This document shows, piece by piece, positions 5,874 through 8,354 of a DNA stretch of 8,354 bases. The notes beneath the pieces were generated by a model, which was not told the origin of the DNA, did no database searches, and saw only the letters and a list, made by a program, of their open reading frames with translations. Position numbers and translations under genes: made by a program. The stretch is from Chloroflexota bacterium (GTDB lineage Bacteria > Chloroflexota > Limnocylindria > QHBO01): the NCBI GenBank assembly GCA_005879775.1, contig VBJX01000043.1, positions 1-8,354 of the forward strand, written 5' to 3'. How positions within the stretch are numbered: the stretch's first letter is position 1; each line of letters starts with the position of its first letter.

Positions 5874-7189
5874 AGCGGCTCCGCATCCCGCGCTGGCTCT
5901 ACCCGGGGATGCACCTGAAGCGCTGGCTGCTGCTCCTCTTCCTGGGGATCACGGTGCTCGGCCTGGGCGCCGCGATCTTCCTGGTTGACCTGTACCGAAA
6001 GCTGCCAACCGACTCGATCATCTACGCGCTCACCGGGGCCGGGCTCGATCGGCCGATCCGTGCCGCGCTGATCGTCCTCGCCGGGCTGGCCGTGACCGCC
6101 TTCGGGGTGTGGGGGCTGATGCGCAGCGTCGTCTCGCCGTTCGTCGCCCGAGGCGACTCGGTGATGGAGGTGCTCTACACCAAGCGCTACCTGGCCCGCG
6201 GCCCGCGGATCGTTGCGATCGGCGGCGGCACCGGCCTCTCGACCCTGCTGCGCGGGCTGAAGGGCTACTCGGCCAACATCACCGCGATCGTCACCGTCGC
6301 CGATGACGGGGGAAGCAGCGGTCGCCTGCGGCAGCAGCTCGGCATGGCACCGCCCGGGGACATCCGCAACTGCATCGCCGCCCTCGCCGATGCTGAGCCG
6401 CTGATGACCCAGCTGATGCAGTACCGCTTCCCGCCCGGCTCCGGGCTTGACGACCACGCCTTCGGCAACCTGTTCATCGCCGCCATGACCGCGGTCACCG
6501 GCGACTTCGAGGAGGCGGTCCGAGAGTCGAACCGGGTCCTGGCGGTGCGCGGCCAGGTCCTGCCCGCCACGAGCGTGCCGCTCAACCTGCAGGCCACCCT
6601 CGCCTCCGGACGCAAGCTGCGCGGACAGGTCGCGATCAGCCATGCCGAGGAGCCGATCGAGCGCGTCTCGATCGAGCCGGACGACGTGCGAGCCAGCCAG
6701 GAGGCGATCGAGCAGATCCTGGAGGCGGACATGGTGGTGATCGGCCCCGGAAGCCTCTTCTCGAGCGTGCTGCCGAACCTGCTCATCTCCGACATCCGCG
6801 ACGCGGTCGCCGCGGCCGGCGGGATGCGGGTCTACGTCTGCAATGTGGCCACCCAGCCGGGAGAGACCGGCTCGTTCTCGGCCGCACGCCACCTGGAGGC
6901 ACTGATCGATCACGTCGGCGAGGGGCTGATCGACTACGTGCTGCTCAATGCCAACCAGGGAGCGCGACGGCCCGATGGATGGCTCGGGCAGCCGGTTCAG
7001 GTGGACGTGCGACGCCTCGAATCGTTCCCGGTCACCATCGTCGAGGAGGACCTTGTCGATCCGGCCAATGCGCATCGCCACGATCCGGCCAAGCTCGCGG
7101 CGGCCCTGATGCGGATCCAGCAGGAGGACCGCGTCGAGCGGCCACGCCAGCGGCGCACGATCTCCCGGCCGACCGCATCGGCAGGCTGA
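5870..7189 (+). CDS. yvcK: Gluconeogenesis factor YvcK/CofD family, with N-terminal membrane anchor
   Basis: YvcK proteins bind UDP-sugars and are needed for growth on gluconeogenic carbon sources and for normal cell-wall synthesis in Bacillus and mycobacteria (family knowledge). The fold is shared with the F420 enzyme CofD. The core begins near residue 112 with VAIGGGTGLSTLLRGLK (115-131, nucleotide-sugar loop). It continues with TVADDGGSSGRLR (142-154), PPGDIRNC (161-168), DHAFGNL (195-201), VIGPGSLFSS (290-299) and VCNVATQPGET (323-333). In front of it is a region absent from B. subtilis YvcK: a basic start, then two hydrophobic segments (about 19-39 and 63-84), predicting a membrane-anchored protein with a cytoplasmic catalytic-type domain. 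Similar long forms are known in Chloroflexota and some Clostridia. The last 25 or so residues are Arg-rich and probably disordered. ATG 5870 overlaps the rapZ stop and has GGGAG 8 bases upstream. Database names calling it 2-phospho-L-lactate transferase would be wrong in this context. Confidence 0.92.
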   Translation: MKRLRIPRWLYPGMHLKRWLLLLFLGITVLGLGAAIFLVDLYRKLPTDSIIYALTGAGLDRPIRAALIVLAGLAVTAFGVWGLMRSVVSPFVARGDSVMEVLYTKRYLARGPRIVAIGGGTGLSTLLRGLKGYSANITAIVTVADDGGSSGRLRQQLGMAPPGDIRNCIAALADAEPLMTQLMQYRFPPGSGLDDHAFGNLFIAAMTAVTGDFEEAVRESNRVLAVRGQVLPATSVPLNLQATLASGRKLRGQVAISHAEEPIERVSIEPDDVRASQEAIEQILEADMVVIGPGSLFSSVLPNLLISDIRDAVAAAGGMRVYVCNVATQPGETGSFSAARHLEALIDHVGEGLIDYVLLNANQGARRPDGWLGQPVQVDVRRLESFPVTIVEEDLVDPANAHRHDPAKLAAALMRIQQEDRVERPRQRRTISRPTASAG

Positions 7190-7192
7190 TCG

Positions 7193-8077
7193 GTGCTGGT
7201 CGCCAGCGAGCTCAAGGGTGAGCTCGCCCGCATCCAACCGGCCCGGGCCTGCTGCCGGCGCGCGGAGCTGCAGGGACTCCTCTATGCCGATCTCGGTGGT
7301 CGCGGGGTCCGGACCCTGGATCACGCCACGGCGCGGATCGCGGTGCAGCTGGCAGCCTCACTCGGCGTGGGGGACATCAGCGCCCGTTTTTCGGCTGCGC
7401 AGGGCAGCAACCGAGACTCGGGATCCGCAGGGCGGCATCACCTCCAGGTCCCCGTCGACCGCCTCAGCGCGGGGGAGTGGCAGTGGCGCGATGCGCCGAC
7501 CCATGATCGCCGCGCCTTCCTGCGCGGCGTCCTGCTGGGGAGCAGCTCGATCTCGCTCGGCTCGCGCGGACCGCACATCGAGCTCGTCTTTCGGGATCGG
7601 CGCAGTGCCAACGAGCTGCTCGCCCTGTTGGCTGAGAACGAGATCCGTGGCGGGCTGATGCAGCGGCGCGGCCGCCACGTGGTCTACCTCAAAGGCCAGG
7701 ATCAGGTCGCTGCCCTGTTGCGGGTGGTGGGCGCCAACCGGGCGCTGCTGGAGTTCGAGACCGGGCGCGTCGGGCGGGACGTCCGGAACCGGCTTAACCG
7801 CCTGCTCAATGCCGAGGAGGCAAACCTGGGTCGCACGGTGCGGGCAGCCGATCGCCAGCTGCAGGCGATCGGGCGGCTCGAGGCTGCCGGCGAGCTCAAT
7901 CATCTGGGTGAAGGACTCCGAGAGGCCGCCGCCCAGCGTCGCGCCAACCCCGACGCGGACCTGGACACCCTGGCCTCCGGGCTGGCGATCAGCCGCTCGG
8001 CCATGAACCACCGGCTGCGACGCCTCGTGGAGCTCGCGACGCACCTGCTGGGCAGCGCCGATCGGACGAGGAGCTGA
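7193..8077 (+). CDS. whiA: DNA-binding regulator WhiA
   Basis: WhiA joins a degenerate LAGLIDADG homing-endonuclease-like domain to a C-terminal helix-turn-helix. In Streptomyces it works with WhiB to switch on sporulation division genes; in B. subtilis it affects division and chromosome segregation. Here a general regulatory role is the safe reading. Motifs along the 294 residues are ACCRRAEL (19-26), RRAFLRG (106-112) with the following GSSS, VYLKGQDQ (164-171), LEFE (186-189), a long helical stretch with NRLNRLLNAEEANLGRT (about 197-213), and the HTH end ISRSAMNHRLRRL (266-278). The nuclease-type acidic residues are not apparent, as usual for WhiA. GTG 7193 begins 3 bases after the yvcK stop, with a modest GGCAGG 7 bases upstream. 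The length agrees with the family. The rapZ-yvcK-whiA order is the classical one. Confidence 0.92.
   Translation: MLVASELKGELARIQPARACCRRAELQGLLYADLGGRGVRTLDHATARIAVQLAASLGVGDISARFSAAQGSNRDSGSAGRHHLQVPVDRLSAGEWQWRDAPTHDRRAFLRGVLLGSSSISLGSRGPHIELVFRDRRSANELLALLAENEIRGGLMQRRGRHVVYLKGQDQVAALLRVVGANRALLEFETGRVGRDVRNRLNRLLNAEEANLGRTVRAADRQLQAIGRLEAAGELNHLGEGLREAAAQRRANPDADLDTLASGLAISRSAMNHRLRRLVELATHLLGSADRTRS
8068..8073 (+). promoter_or_regulatory. Ribosome binding site for tpiA
   Basis: GAGGAG lies 5 bases before GTG 8079, inside the last codons of whiA. It fixes the GTG start and suggests that tpiA is translated from the same message as whiA. Confidence 0.6.
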
Positions 8078-8078
8078 G

Positions 8079-8354
8079 GTGCCCGCGCCCAGGATCCCGC
8101 TGGTCGCCGGCAACTGGAAGATGAACCCCGTCGCGCAGCAGGCAGCCGTCGAGCTCGCCGTGAGCGTGCGCGACCGGACGGCGGGGGAGCCGACGCGGAC
8201 CGTGGTCTGCCCGCCGGCCATCTGGCTCACCTCGGTCGCCGCGGCGGTCGGCGGCAGCTCAGTCGAGCCCGGCAGGCTGGGGATCGGCGCCCAGACGATG
8301 CACGCCGAGGGGAGCGGTGCCTACACCGGCGAGACGTCGCCGCTGATGCTGGCC
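8079..8354 (+). CDS. tpiA: Triosephosphate isomerase, N-terminal part (partial)
   Basis: TpiA interconverts dihydroxyacetone phosphate and glyceraldehyde 3-phosphate in glycolysis and gluconeogenesis. The first 92 residues are present and the frame runs off the right edge. The signature AGNWKMN (10-16) contains the active-site N12 and K14. Later come VCPPAIWL, IGAQTMHAEGSGAYTGETS and PLML, the normal beta2-beta3 region and dimer loop of the TIM barrel. The catalytic His and Glu lie beyond the window. GTG 8079 starts 1 base after the whiA stop, with a strong ribosome binding site. In many Gram-positive genomes gap and pgk come between whiA and tpiA; here they do not. Confidence 0.93.
   Translation, partial: MPAPRIPLVAGNWKMNPVAQQAAVELAVSVRDRTAGEPTRTVVCPPAIWLTSVAAAVGGSSVEPGRLGIGAQTMHAEGSGAYTGETSPLMLA

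Noticed and set aside
5870..7189. 2-phospho-L-lactate transferase (CofD) of F420 synthesis
   Set aside because: The rapZ-whiA context, membrane anchor and YvcK-type motifs fit YvcK, and no other F420 genes are present.
5774..7324. Very long minus-strand open frame (516 codons) opposite yvcK
   Set aside because: The plus strand here carries all YvcK motifs and the end of rapZ. The antisense product is rich in Arg, Gly, His, Asp and Gln with no domain, typical of the shadow of a GC-rich gene.

Overview
This window is a GC-rich (about 70% by eye), tightly packed, single-strand stretch of bacterial chromosome. Every gene I can support reads on the + strand. Junctions are short or overlapping (ATGA overlaps at 2017 and 5870, a 1-base gap at 8078). 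The genes are conserved housekeeping genes. I see no mobile elements, CRISPR arrays, tRNAs or rRNAs. The rapZ-yvcK-whiA cluster is typical of Gram-positive-type lineages (Firmicutes, Actinobacteria, Chloroflexota). YvcK carries an N-terminal membrane region, and the Tat system is a compact tatA-tatC pair. With the high GC, I infer a Chloroflexota-like, possibly uncultured organism with moderate confidence; Actinobacteria is the main alternative.

Left part (1-2847): the 3' end of secF (Sec translocase accessory subunit), then recJ (single-strand 5'-3' exonuclease), then pyrF (orotidine 5'-phosphate decarboxylase, last step of UMP synthesis). recJ is broken near 1356-1382. The frame shifts, and a piece of about 14 normally conserved residues is also missing. 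The two halves on either side are otherwise intact, so this looks like one recent small deletion, or an assembly error.

Middle part (2848-4898): tatA and tatC, a minimal twin-arginine translocase for folded proteins, followed closely by a histone-deacetylase-superfamily amidohydrolase with all key metal and catalytic residues. An extended -10 promoter-like site lies at the very end of pyrF, before tatA.

Right part (4899-8354): a rapZ-yvcK-whiA-tpiA run. RapZ is a P-loop nucleotide-binding protein, YvcK a gluconeogenesis/cell-envelope factor, and WhiA a DNA-binding regulator. The start of triosephosphate isomerase runs off the window. A second promoter-like site (TATACT) lies just before rapZ, so this run probably forms its own operon linking central carbon control with glycolysis.

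I do not see an undescribed system. The points most worth a second look are the recJ lesion, the membrane-anchored YvcK, whiA joined directly to tpiA, the motif shared by the two promoter-like sites, and a strong stem-loop between tatA and tatC.
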